From Ceratorhiza oryzae-sativae (lineage: Eukaryota; Basidiomycota; Agaricomycetes; Cantharellales; Ceratobasidiaceae): a stretch of 64,000 nt of DNA. The first letter of the stretch is position 1; every line of letters begins with the position of its first letter. The notes beneath the pieces were generated by a model. The model ran no database searches, had not been told where the DNA came from, and saw nothing but the letters and a program-made list of their open reading frames with translations. The position numbers were made by a program, and so were the translations under genes. Shown here piece after piece: positions 1-12,211 of the stretch. The stretch spans positions 868,001 through 932,000 of the forward strand of contig JARWMV010000246.1 in assembly GCA_030998015.1 (NCBI GenBank), in the 5' to 3' direction.

Positions 1-1690
1 AAGTCATTCAACTGCAACTCGTCCATCGCGACTCGTGTCGGATTTGCTGTGAGTCACTCGCCGTAACATTACTACAATCTCTCACTTCTCGCAGATCATA
101 TTCGCTCTCAACTCAATCTTAGCATGGGTCATGCGTACAGACAGAGCCATCAAACTCATCGAGAAATGGAGCTATGACTACATCAAGATGGACTGCACAA
201 ACGACAAGTGTTATGGTGTTCTTGCAGTCCACCGTATCTGCTTTGCTCTCTGTCTTTTCCACACGCTCCTGAGTCTCTCCCTTGTTGGCGTAAGACACAC
301 CCGCGACAAACGCGCTGCCATCCAGAATGGGTAAGCAGGCGTACCCAGCTCGTTTCTCTTTATTAAAAGTTGCGTGTAGTTGGTGGGGCCCCAAAGTACT
401 CCTCTGGCTTGTCCTTGTCGGCATATCGTTCGCAATCCCCAACCCATTCTTCATCTTCTGGGGCAACTACCTCTCGCTGATTGGTGCTACCCTGTTTATT
501 ATCCTCGGCTTGGTCCTCCTCGTAGACTTTGCTCATTCATGGTCCGAGACCTGCCTCGATCACATTGACTCGGCTCCCGAAGACTCCAAGCTCTGGCAGT
601 TTATCCTTGTGGGCTCAACTGCCGGCTCGTATGTTGTTTCCATCGTCTTGACTATCTTGCTCTACGTCTTCTTTGCTGGCGGAGGATGCACACTTAACCA
701 GTTCCTCATCTCCTTCAACCTCGCGCTTTGCATCCTCATCACCCTCATTTGCGTCCACCCGGCGGTCCAAGATGCGAACCCGCGCTCGGGTCTCGCCAGG
801 CCAGCATGGTTGCAGCCTATTGCACTTACCTCATTACTTCTGCCGTTGGGAACCACACAGATGGGAACTGCAACCCTCTCCACCGCTCACCCGCACGCAA
901 CGGCACCGTCATCATGGGCGCAATATTCACGTTCTTGGCGATTGCATATTCGACCAGCCGAGCGGCAACCCAGAGTCGAGCATTGGTTGGGAAGAAACGC
1001 CCCGCCGGCGCCATTGCACTACCAGAAGAGGATCACGTCAGGACAGATTCAGGTGTTGGATTAGTGACAACCCAACCCACGAGAAAGGATACGCCGAGGT
1101 ACCAGGCGTTGTTGGCTGCTGTAGAAGCAGGGTGGGTCCAATATTATGTGCAGTAATGTAGCGCAAACTGACACGGCATATCAAAGAGCTATTCCGGCAT
1201 CTGCTTTGGACGAGGACGAGGAGGATGAGGACGATTCCCCTGCTGGGGACGAGAGGGACGATGAGCGTGCTGGCACACGTTACAACGTGAGCATCTTGCT
1301 AGGTCCTAACTAACTAATTTCTGACATTAGCGTAGTACTCCTGGTTCCATGTTATCTTCGTCATGGGAAGCATGTATGTTGGCATGCTTCTGACTGACTG
1401 GTAGGCTCAGCTTTCAAATTCTGGATTCTAGTCTAAAACTTTTGTTAACAGGAACGTTGTAAGCACACGTCCACTCCCAGATAATCAAGACCCGAACCAG
1501 GACGTCTACATCGGTCGATCCGAGACCGCCATGTGGATGCGTGTCGTCTCGAGTTGGGTTTGCATCGTGATCTACATCTGGAGTCTTGTTGCACCGGTAT
1601 TCTTCCCTGATCGGTGAGCCTTCCAGGCCTATCTTGCATTCAGCCGTGATTAACGATTAAGCCTTTTATTCTAGATTTGGTGATTTGTGA
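1..1690 (+). CDS. TMS1: SERINC/TMS1 family multipass membrane protein (5' end outside window; apparent frameshift)
   Basis: The reading begins inside the family's N-terminal signature (KSFNCNSSIATRVGFA, bases 1-48) and resumes after a short intron at base 95 with FALNSILAWVMRTD. Further exons give several hydrophobic segments, the WWGPKVLLW stretch, an acidic loop (LDEDEEDEDD) and the closing block YSWFHVIFVMGSMYVGM, then MWMRVVSSWVC and a stop at 1688-1690. SERINC/TMS1 proteins are eukaryotic multipass proteins of endomembranes and plasma membrane, linked to serine incorporation into lipids or lipid scrambling; the exact role here is not shown by the sequence. Near base 797 the family sequence NPRSGLAQASMVAAYC can only be read by adding one base to the CC before AGG, and no intron fits. 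This is either an assembly error or a real lesion. The start lies upstream of the window. Confidence 0.88.
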
Positions 1691-1801
1691 GATAATAAAC
1701 ACGACGTTTGGATTACACCTTGTATGTAAGAGATAGCATGGAATACAAAATACGCCATATGCGCTATTAATTACAAACCCGCGGCCGCTCTATATTCGAC
1801 T

Positions 1802-4800
1802 TTACACGGCCGCCCCAATTTCTTTCCCGACTATTCCCAGACACCGTTTGGCATATTCCCTTGCACTTACACCTTCGCCATCGATAATCTTTGCCGCATT
1901 CTGCATCCCGGCGATCTCGACGAGAACATGGAAAAGTCGATGAAGGTGAGCGCGGGGCGAACGTTGCACAGCGTCGGCGATTAAACGCGAGGGTGAGAGC
2001 GACATATCAATCGCTGCAATTAGCATTAGTCAGAGTACCAAGCTCGAAGGGAAAGGTCAAGACATACGCGGCTGATTATCTGAATATGCAGACGGGTTAT
2101 CTGAATAGGCTGCCCAGAGGCTTCCCGGCCAGAGCTCGTGGTTCAAAAGTCGACGCAGAACGTACAAAACTTCTTCTTCTCGTATCCTACATCACTCAAA
2201 AATTACGTTTTAGATATCGGGTCGGAAATGTAGAACTCACCGCGGGAAGGGCACGTTGCCACGAACAGCTTCGTCCCTAACGTATTTACTCAAAACTCCT
2301 CCACAACGGTCAACAAATAATGGTAGGCAAAGTGTCGCAACACGTCGCCGCTCCGGCTCACGGTCTTTTCGTCGTCAGCACCAAGCCAACACTCGCGAAG
2401 CACCAGTAGCCGACAACTCACCTGTTTCGACGGCTGCGCAGACTAGCACCAGCAAATCAAACGCCCAGTATGCGAACCGCTCGCGTGGGACTGCCTGAAT
2501 GCTTTGCACCGTTGCGTCACCTCCAACCCAAGACTCCCCGCCCTCGCTTACTGCGCTCGCACTGCTTCCCTCTGCATCAGCGTGAAGGGCACTCGCTGAA
2601 TGCAAAATCCGAGCAAGCTGGGTGATCACATGGTCCGGGACTCGTGCGCCACCAATATGTGGTACGACATCCACTTCGAGCGTCGAAAGGAGGGCCAGGT
2701 CAAAGTTTTCTTCTGCATCTTGGACATCAAGTGGAAGTGATTCAGCCGCAGAGCTGGCGAAGGCTGAGTTGAGTAAAGCAAAAGGAAGCGGGCAACGGGC
2801 GTACCAGTCTGCAAGAAGGCCTCCTCGGAAAACGTCTATAATCTGTCGCCAAATGGCTTCGACCCGGGTATCAGAAACACCTACGGAAATATTAAGCGCA
2901 CTGTTGCTCGAGAAACTACATGCATCCTCACTCTCGGAAAACTTGGGAAGCTCGAGTGTACAGTCTTTGATTACTTGCAGAACGCTGGTCGTAGCCGTCT
3001 TCCACAGCGGCGGGTCGTTCCCAAACTTGGAGGGTGCAGGGCAATCATACTTGAGCTTGATAGGAATAGAATATGCCTAGGAACAAATAATGAGCCACTT
3101 ATTGGTTGAGTATTTCAAGCCCAACTTGCCGAGAGTATGCTATCAATTGTGCCATCCTGATACAACTCTGGGTTGCCTTTGAATCGACTGTATATTTCAA
3201 CCAGGATTGGCATAACTTTCTTAGCCAGCGCAATGTATGTAACTCTCTTGGGCGGTCGGCCGGAACTTGCCGCGGGGTTTGTGTCTGGGACATCGAACGC
3301 AGCTAAAAAAGCGAGGGCGGCGAATTCGGAAAGGTCGGTCAAGACCAGAGATGGGATGCCCGGGAACTCTAGCTCAAAACCAAGTATAGCATCTATTACG
3401 GCGGATTGAACAGGAGTCAATGTATCGTTATCTGGTCGATAATCCGGTGAGGCCGAATACATGACTGTGGCTTTAAGGATGCCCATGTAACGCTTAAACC
3501 GATCGAGATTCCAGTGCATATGGCTGGCAGCATGTAGCTTTCAGAACATCCACGAAGGCCCGCAAGCACTCCTGTGTAAAAGCGGGCCTAGTAGACGTAT
3601 GCGGGCCTAGAGCCAAGCCAATCGTGTCGCAGGACGCCCACATCTGCTCTCTTGACTTCTCAGCAATGGGTAGCATATCGTTTTCAGCTGATCCCATGCT
3701 TGTTAGACCCTTTTCTAGGCAACGTAAAGCGGCCGTGCTCGTATTTCGGTCGTCGGTCAGGATGGAGTCTGTCGCGATCTGCAAAAATCGCTCCCAAGCT
3801 CGCTCGTAATCGTCCAAATGCATGATTTTCGATACCAAAAAGTCGCTCATAACTGCAGCAACAGATTGAAATGCTAATGTCTTCGTTTCAAACCAGCTTT
3901 TCGTAGACGTGGCATCTAGAGTCCCTGAAGGCGCCTCCGAGGACATAATTCTTTGGCTCTGCTCAATCTGGATTGTGAGCGTCGACATGAGGGGGAACAC
4001 GACCTTCCACATGCATTCGTTCCATGTGTCGATGCTGAGAGTTGCGCCATAGAATTGCAAAGTTCTGAAAAGTGTCTGTATGCTGCCATTTCGGACTTCA
4101 GCGCGTGAGTCGGAGCACAAACCAAGCAGCTCGAGTAGCAAAAACATCCAAATTTGGTTATATTCATCCTCCTTTGCAGGGTCACTCCTTTTGGCTTGAA
4201 CAGAATCCGATACACTCCAGAGTAAGCTCTCCGCTGCAGTCAGTGCGATGTTTGTATCAGGTTGGCGGCCGAATAGTCCCAGGGTAGTGATACACAATCG
4301 CAAATGCTCTGGGGATAACGCTTCTAGGTTATCACACATCAACGTCATGGATTGGAAGGCAATGCGAACAAGTACACCATTGCCTTTGGGTTGCAGCGGA
4401 GGTGGTCTGAACCTCTGGGAAGTAGGCGGAACGCTTGACGGAGGCGATTTAGTGGATGCAGCGTCATCGAGTACCAAGTTATTCGGAACCGTGGTTGGCT
4501 TGCAGACATTTCCGAGCATCGCGAATATCGCATCCCACCCCACGACCAAGGTATGACCTGAGAATTGAAGTATGGTGTGCAAGGTTTCTAGGCCCAGCTT
4601 TCGAATGTCAATCACCGTGGACGATGTCCCATCAAGCGTGACCTGAGCAGCAAGTGCGTCCAGTACCCGTCGTTGGACCTGTGACTGTAGCTCGCCTGTG
4701 GAAGAAATATTGCGGGGAACGACAGTCAATATCTCGTCCAGAACTTCCGATGCTTGCATACGAATCCCAGGTGGTGCTGTGGATTTACCAATCACAGCTA

Positions 4801-7781
4801 GGAGGTGACTAGTTATGGTGGTCCAGGCAACTTCTGGGCTTCGATAGGCGAGTCGATGCACATTCAGCAAAGAGACAACGCCGAGCTTAGCTATTCCATA
4901 ATCTCCAGTACGCTATCAGTACATACGTGAGCGCGGCGCATCCTGACCTATTGGCCACACTTACTAGGGTTCGCGTAACATAGATCCCACTCGCACGTCG
5001 ACGCTGGAGATTTTCAGAGCTTGCAAGAGACGGGATGAGAGAAGTAGGTGATTTAGTTTCTTCTATCGGATCGGGTGCACCCTCCGATTGCATATCGACC
5101 ATGACAGCGCTGAGCCTACAAAGTGCGCTTATAAAGTCACCAAAAGCCGAATCGTCAAGGGATTTAGATGCATCAAACAACTTCTCCATCATTCCGAGGA
5201 TGCTTTCTGGCTCTAGATCGATAAAGAGTGGATGGCGTGGTTGGCCGGTACCGGGAGCATGCGAGCTCGGAGTGCTCCCACTGGGGAGGCCTCGGAGTTT
5301 GGTGCCAAGCGTAGAGGATCGCTTTCCTCCTGCACCCGTTGAACTGCCAGCCCAACGCGCACCCTTTGCGGTGAGAACGTAGTCTGCGTTCTGGAATAAT
5401 TCAACGATGTCGAACCAACCTGCGCCTAGACTACCAGCAAGAAAGAGCGTGATTGAGATGAGCGTTTTCAAGCAAGCCATATTTCGATCCGACAAGCCTG
5501 GTGGAATTGATGGTCCCCCAGAAAGCGCGGCTAACCCTATGCTGTCTACCACACCGGGGGTCCGTGGTGCAGAGGGCTCCGAGTAAGACTCTAGGCTCGA
5601 AACCACTTTTGAAGGAACTGAGAATCGAGCCAAACTGGTCATGAATGCGTCACGCGGGACGCTGAGCCCAAGTGCACCTGTCGCGTTGGTCAGGCTTTGC
5701 ATACTGAGAAGAACGTCCGCAAAGAGATCCTCGGAAAGGTTTGTCGTGATAAAAAAGGACAAGGCAGCAAGGAGCCCTGGCCAGCCGTGTTCAAGCATAG
5801 CATGGGTAGTTTTAAGTTGCTGGGTAATTTGATCACTTTGGGGTAAAGTTGACAATTCAAGGGCAGGTGGAGCACGGACGATTGCTTCACCTGCGGATCG
5901 TGGGCGTTGCAGCATGATAGAGGTATACTGCTGCAGAGTAAAGGAGCTCAGACTATCAGAGAGAGAGACAAAGCATTGAAGCGAGAGAAGATAAATGTAT
6001 GTCTCGGGTATTATGGGCGAATCCGCCTTATCGAGTTGATCAATGCTGCCAGAAATTAGTTGGCCTAGTTCCGGATTGTACTAAGTTTAGCTTACCATTG
6101 CAATTTCATCGTAGACCCTGCAACGCTCAAGCCTGGCCCGGCTCCCATCATGCCAACCACACCTGATATCGTGGTTGTAGCTGCGTTCGCAACCATGCCC
6201 GCCACCAGTCCAACATTTCCTCCATACACCGAACTTCCACCAGCGATATCGGTCGCGACATCCTTATTCGAAACGCCCACGCCGCCCATTTGGGTGCTCA
6301 CTCCTAAGAGGGCTGGCTTTTCTGTTGCCAGGCGCCGAAGGGCAGTGATCAAAGCAGAAAACACTCCAGAGCTTGCGGCGTCACCCAAATCAACACGAGC
6401 ATCGTACCGCTCCCAGATAGTACGCATGAGATCGGCGTCTCCACATAATCCACGAATAATCTCCATTGCCAGGACACGCATCCAATGAGGTCGAGGAGCC
6501 TCGCCGCTATCCGGGTCGCCGGCAACGACTTTGATGAATAGCATCAAGAAAACCTCGGCCTCCGTTTCAAGCTCCGTGGAAAACTGTTTCAGCAATAAGA
6601 ATACAACCCGGGTTGACCGGAGAGTAAGAGGGAAATGTGGCCTATCGGAGAGGAGCTTAAGCAAGAGTGGGGAGAGGTGGTGTCGTAAGAGCATGAGAAG
6701 CTCCGGTTGCTTAAACCACCGGATAAGTCAGTTATATATATCACTAGGGCATGGCACCTACACTCTTAAATATTTCATGATAGTTTGTAAGCACGCTCTC
6801 AATAAGCTCCAATGAGAATGTCTTGGGAAGTGAATCCAAGTGGAGATACAAAGGTCGCTCTGAATTAGCGAGTAAGCATAGATCCTGAAATATAGCAAAA
6901 GCATCGTAGGCGGAAGGAGGAAGAGGGGTCGAAGTTCCATCCGGTAGTGGCGCTACGCGACTTGTTTGATTTTCTGGTCAAAATTAGTTACGTATATAGG
7001 ATCACTTGAGGGATATCCGTACCAGGACCATCCTGGGCAGCACGCTGGCTCCGCTCTGCCACCGCTTTGTCAAAAATAAACATGACCAGTTGACGGAGAG
7101 TTGCGGCAGCGGTAGAGGATACAACTGCAATCCGAGAGTCTTGTAGCTTAAAGCAAAGTAGGAGCGCCTGAATGAAGTGAGGAATTACTGAACACCCGCT
7201 TAGTATTACGTTTCGCTTACCTCCCCAAGAAGGTCATCATGTATATCATGAAAGTTCGTCAGCAGTGAAAGGAGGGTTTGCAATATCTTCAGCTGAATGT
7301 CAACTCCTTGGGAGATAGAGTCTGCCAACACGGATATGATAGAGGGTATTGAGGTTTGTGGTACAGCCCGCATCGAAATCAAACGCTGAAATGACCCAAT
7401 AGATATCGCCACCACTTTGCTGTTCCTCGTGGCGCACCCCATGAATATGGGCTTGAGCAGTTCATCTGCCTGAGGACCCCCTAGAGCGGGAATAAGGGCG
7501 TGGTGGTTGTGAGGGTTCTTGCAGGGCATACCATTGTGCAGCACGTGGACCACGGAATCTGGAGATGCTCGTAGGATAGATAACGATCGTTCTGCTGCCT
7601 TTTTCTACGTCAGACACAGAATAATGGATAGAGGAACGGGATTACTTCTCGGATATCTGGGTGCTTTCTCCGGGTCTCACTAGCCAAACCCTATAACATA
7701 CAAGTATTTCTGCATAGATAATGGAATTATGCCCATATAGCGTACCTGAAGTTCGGTGACGAGAAATGAAAGCGAGCTCAT
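1802..7781 (-). CDS. MON2: MON2/Ysl2 homologue, Golgi-endosome trafficking scaffold
   Basis: This large multi-exon gene encodes roughly 1,700 residues. The start at 7781 gives MSSLSFLVTELQ, then after an intron ASETRRKHPDIRE, the hallmark opening of MON2. The N-terminal DCB-like region continues through 7206-7553, the HUS-like region through about 6092-6950 (for example HWMRVLAMEIIRGLCGD), and the C-terminal half contains the family motif VVGWDAIFAMLG near 4530. The last exons read VRGNVPFPR, then IREEEVLYVLRRLL, and end at a TAA at 1802-1804. MON2 proteins are large helical-repeat relatives of Sec7 ARF-GEFs that lack the catalytic Sec7 domain; none was seen here. In yeast MON2 works with Dop1 and Neo1 at the late Golgi and endosomes. 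The introns I checked restore frame. It converges with the SERINC gene and diverges from the helicase at 8096. Confidence 0.9.
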
Positions 7782-8095
7782 CGAAATTGCATAGAGTGTG
7801 CTTTAGTATAGTGATGGTGTCTAATACTAGCACGTTCGGGTGGGTAAGAGACTAAGAGCCGAGAACCTAGTAAGCACGTGAGTGGAGGGTGTATTTGATA
7901 ACCAGGCAAGCCCTCTCTGTAAATTTACACCGTCGCCCTGCATGGCCAAATCAGACACTGTGCTACCAACCAGGTTCGAAAGCAATAATCTCAATGGTAT
8001 GTGATTATGTATGTTCATAATTCCTCTTCCCCAAAACATTCACAGGATCCAATCTCTCGAATACTACTCGTAATAGTCTCAAGAGGAAACGCAGC

Positions 8096-10552
8096 ATGGC
8101 TACGTTCAGACATGGAGACATCAACGAGGAACAGTGCTCCCCAAACGGGCGCATCAATGGCGCAATGCAGAAGAAGGCACCGAAACAAGCTGATCTCTTG
8201 GCTGAGCGCAAGCAACTGCCGATTTGGAATGGACGGAGAGCTTTGGTGAAGGCGGTTGAGCAGAATGACACCTTGATTATTCTCGGGGAAACGGGGAGCG
8301 GGAAGACAACACGTGAGTCTCGCCTTGGTTCTCTGCCTGAGGTATTTATATTTTCATTTTCGGCTAGAGGTTCCTCAGTTTCTTCTCGAATCCGACTCGA
8401 TTGGCTCTGGAATGATCGCAGTCACCCAACCGCGAAAGGTTGCAGCTATATCCCTTGCCACCCGTGTATCAGCTGAACAGGGGTCATCGCTGGGTAGTAC
8501 CGTGGGCTATGCCGTTCGATTCGACGAGAAATATGGACCAGAAACTCGTATCAAGTATGTTACCGACGGAATGCTGGTCCGGGAACTGCTCTCCGATCCA
8601 TCACTCTCGCGATATAGCGTGGTGATCGTGGATGAGGCTCATGAACGGACTCTCCGGACGGATATGCTCTTGGGAAGCTTGAAGCGTATACAACAGGAGA
8701 GAAAATCCCAAAGCTCTGCGATCAAGCAGAGTGATAAGGGGAAGAGGAAAGAAGCGTGCAAAGCGGCAGCAGGCCCCCTTAAAGTCGTGGTTATGAGTGC
8801 TACACTAGATGCAGAGCGTTTTAGCCGATTCTTCGACAAGTGAGTCCTCAGTTTTGTTGATTCGTTCAAAACTTAATTTCAACCAATTCTAGCGCCAATA
8901 TTATCTATGTCAAGGGGCGCCAGCACCCAGTCAAGTTAATGTATCTCGCGGAGCCAACTGCGGATTATCTAGACTCAGCGCTGCGAGCAGTATTCCAAAT
9001 CCATACAACCCAGATCCCGGGAGACGTCTTAGTATTTCTCGCAGGTAAAGACAACTACCATCTTTCCATTCCGGATGATACTTTCCTTTTTGGACGATAT
9101 AGGCCAAGAAGATATTGATAGTCTCGGGAAATCCATACAATCATATGCCGCAAAGCTTCCCTCGAATTCCATGCTTGTATGTCCAATGTACGCCGCCCTC
9201 CCAACTCATCAGCAAACGCGAATTTTCTTGCCTCCACCAAGAGGGGTCCGCAAGATCATTCTGGCCACCAATATCGCCGAAACCTCAATTACGATACCAG
9301 GGGTGAGGTACGTCGTGGATAGTGGGGTGTGTAAGGAAAAGGGCTATCAAAGTCGCAATACCGGAGTTGGTCAGCCTCCTCAAAATTTGGTTCCTTATCC
9401 ATAGCCTCACTCTTATTCAGGAATTGAGACTCTCACACTTCGGCCTATAAGTAAATCATCGGCTATTCAGCGCGCTGGTCGAGCTGGCCGCGAGGTGCTT
9501 ACAAATTCTAGTTTTCCTGGCGGTAACTCACCTCCGCAATTTCCCTCTAGGGACCAGGTGTATGCTTTAGGCTTTACACTGAACGAGCTTACGGGACACT
9601 TGATGATATACCTCAGCCCGAGATTCAACGATGCAATCTTGCATTTGCCACTCTGCAGTTCAAATGCTTGCAGCGAGACCTCACTAGCACGGACCTTATC
9701 GACCCCCCTCCTTCTGATGCTGTAACTACGTCTCTCATCTCGTTATACGGACTTGGTGCCCTGGACTCGAGCGGCCATATCACTCCACTTGGCCGAAAGC
9801 TAGCGGCATTCCCACTAGACCCCCCTTTTGCTCGTGCACTGATCGCATCAGAAGAGATGGGATGCATGGTAGACATGATTGACATTTTGTCCATTTTATC
9901 CGCATCTTCCAAAATCATGCTCGATCCGCCGAGCGAACAGCGCGAAACTGCCGTGGAAGCTCGACAAAAATTTGTGCATAGGAGCGGGGATCACCTAACG
10001 CTTCTGAACGTGCTGCGTGCATACATGGAAGTGAGCGAAGCCAATGATCGAACCGGAACACGAACCTGGTGTAACTCGAACTGGTTTGGCGAGAAGGCGC
10101 TCAAGGAGGCCTTGTCGATTAGAGCCCAAATCCGATCGACATGCCACAGTATGGGGATTGATTGGTCGCAAAAGCCCGGTGATATCACAGACAACGTTCT
10201 CAGAAGTTTGTTGATAGGGTTGTTCATGAATACTGCACTCTTACAACCGGACGGGAGCTACAGACAACTTGTCGGCCAACGTGTGAGTGTAGGTCCTGTG
10301 AAATTGATACTTGATGTTAATAAACCGTGCCTCAGCCCGTAAAAATACACCCTGCTTCCTCACTATCAAGCCGAAAGGTCACGGCGATAATATTCGATGA
10401 ACTAGTAGGTGCCGACTCCTTCAATCATGCGCAGCTTCCTTACTTTTGTACAGGCCCATACTTCGGCAACATATGCCCGAGGGGTCTCTGCTATACCCCG
10501 CCAGTGGATAATGGAGGTACCCTTTTTCGCGTCGAAGGGCTCTCGCAGATAG
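8096..10552 (+). CDS. DEAH-box RNA helicase, DHX33/Dhr2 type
   Basis: The start at 8096 gives [13 protein letters not shown], and the helicase core follows directly. Visible motifs in order are: LPIWNGR entry region; Walker [10 protein letters not shown], split by an intron after the [16 protein letters not shown]; motif II DEAH in [10 protein letters not shown]; motif III SAT in [21 protein letters not shown]; and motif [11 protein letters not shown]. The helicase-associated HA2 region ([21 protein letters not shown]) and OB-fold C-terminus ([22 protein letters not shown]) follow. The stop is at 10550-10552 after the RQWIMEV block. The compact N-terminus without added domains fits the DHX33/Dhr2 subfamily, which in yeast acts in 18S rRNA processing in the nucleolus. 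Assignment to that subfamily rather than another short DEAH helicase is by resemblance. At least five introns are needed. Confidence 0.88.
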
Positions 10553-10723
10553 CTTTACCCTGGGTTCCATAATTCAGTTCATTCGGCGACTACAGTTTGT
10601 GTACATTGCTTTTTCTGCGTTTAAACTACCCTCACTACACTATGGTCAATGAAGTCTTCAACCTTGAATCCGTCAAACGGGCGCTGGACAACACCTGCTT
10701 GATTTAATATGCTAGATGTGACG

Positions 10724-12099
10724 TTAATTCATGCGGCTAAACCCCCACTCTTGTGAATCGTACTTTAGTGTATCCACAATAACTTTCCCCGAGATGGCGC
10801 TACAGTCTTCAACCCAACGGACAGTTTTCAACCATTCACGTATGTCACGCTCTTCATATCCAAAGCGTTCGCGAATGAAATCAACATCAGCCTGCTCACG
10901 CTGGCCTGGTTCATCGAACTTTCGGACGTATTGCGTTAGCTGCCCAAGGAAGTTGCGCAATGCAGCTCGGTCTGCACGCTCAGGTGATGGGTGAGCCGCA
11001 ATGAGCCAAGATGGCCAAGGTGTGAGCACAGAGCCTATCTATAAATAGCATTTATGAATAAATATGCCCCTTTCCAATCCATTGTGATAGCACTTACGAA
11101 TTTAACTTCTCCTGAGTCGGCGTATGGCTTGGTTGTGAACCTGCATGGTTAGGTGTGCCATCGTGAGGGGTTGAATCAATACTACCGAAATCGGAACTGA
11201 TAATCTCACCATTCCCAAAGGAATGCACTATGAGATAACATTATTGGCAGTCTTCAACCCTCAATGTTGGTGAAACGTACCCCGTGGTCCCATCATTGAC
11301 TGAGGCATTCAAACCCTTTAGGTCGTTATTGACTATCAACCGGGAAGTTAACTTCCTGTCCGTGTTGCGGTTTTAGTCAACCCACCTTGGAACTCGGGAA
11401 TTTCTACTTTTCCGTCTGGGGTTGTCCATTTGTTTTGCATCGCCCTGTTGGTGAAACTTAGGGTACCCTATGGGACAGCACAATGCCCAGCTATACATCA
11501 CCGCAGCCATTGTTTGAGATCCACTGCAAGCCTGCTTAGTATACGGCACTGACGACGAAATCCGTACTGACCTTCCGATTCGCGAAATACCTATTTTAGC
11601 CCCCCGAAGGTCTGTGATAGATTCGAATTTAGCATTCTTTCCCGTGATAACAGCCCTGCGTGGAAAAATCAGTTTACGTGGTACCTATTTTTCACGGGGC
11701 CTCTCACCAGTTTAGTGACGTTTGCACGTAGGAGCCAATGAGCCGATATGCCTTTGAGCCATTGGCGATCCCGGCAATCAACGCGTCCGTAAGCGCTCTA
11801 ATTCGAAATATTAATAAAAGTAGATATAATGCATGATACGACAGCGCGCACACAGCAACGTCAATCTCGTTGTTCTGTAAGGCGACGGTCATGGCGCCAG
11901 TGCCTCCTTTTCGATTGTCAGACAATTACTGGGGTAAAACTGGTTACAGACCTGGAAATGGTGTGAGAGTGAAGGTTTTCCCTTGATCATCGTCTGCATA
12001 CTGTTCATGTGTTTGTAAAATACATGGTACTTTTTGTCTTCATACCTGCAGCAGAGGTGAAGCAAAGTGCTCCGGGACGTATCCCACACGTAGAGTCAT
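10724..12099 (-). CDS. Ca3427-like periplasmic-binding-protein-fold protein
   Basis: The start at 12099 gives MTLRVGYVPEHFASPLLQ. Exons then give KTFTLTPFPGGTGAM, ALQNNEIDVAVC, IANGSKAYRLIGSYVQT, FESITDLRGAKIGISRIGS, VNNDLKGLNASVNDGTTG, AFLWEW, FTTKPYADSGEVKF and LTPWPSWLIAAHPS, with the stop at 10724-10726. This series matches a fungal family named after Candida albicans Ca3427, a type-2 periplasmic-binding-protein fold related to bacterial ABC-transporter substrate-binding proteins and NMT1/THI5-like enzymes. No signal peptide is visible, so the protein is probably cytosolic. The ligand and pathway are unknown, and a metabolic or sensing role would be speculation. Many very short exons are needed, including one of about 20 nt that encodes AFLWEW. 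The gene converges with the helicase, 171 bp away. Confidence 0.8.
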
Positions 12100-12211
12100 G
12101 GTCGCTAGGATCAAACGGAGGAACGACTGGTACGGGCTGAAGAACTGGCAATTGGAAATACGACCTAAACTCAGCCCTTCAGCCCACCACGCTACTACTG
12201 CCTTCGCAACT

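Noticed and set aside
1891..2280. 129-codon + strand frame inside MON2
   Set aside because: The minus strand here carries the conserved MON2 exons (REEEVLYVLRRLL and others), so the + frame is a shadow.
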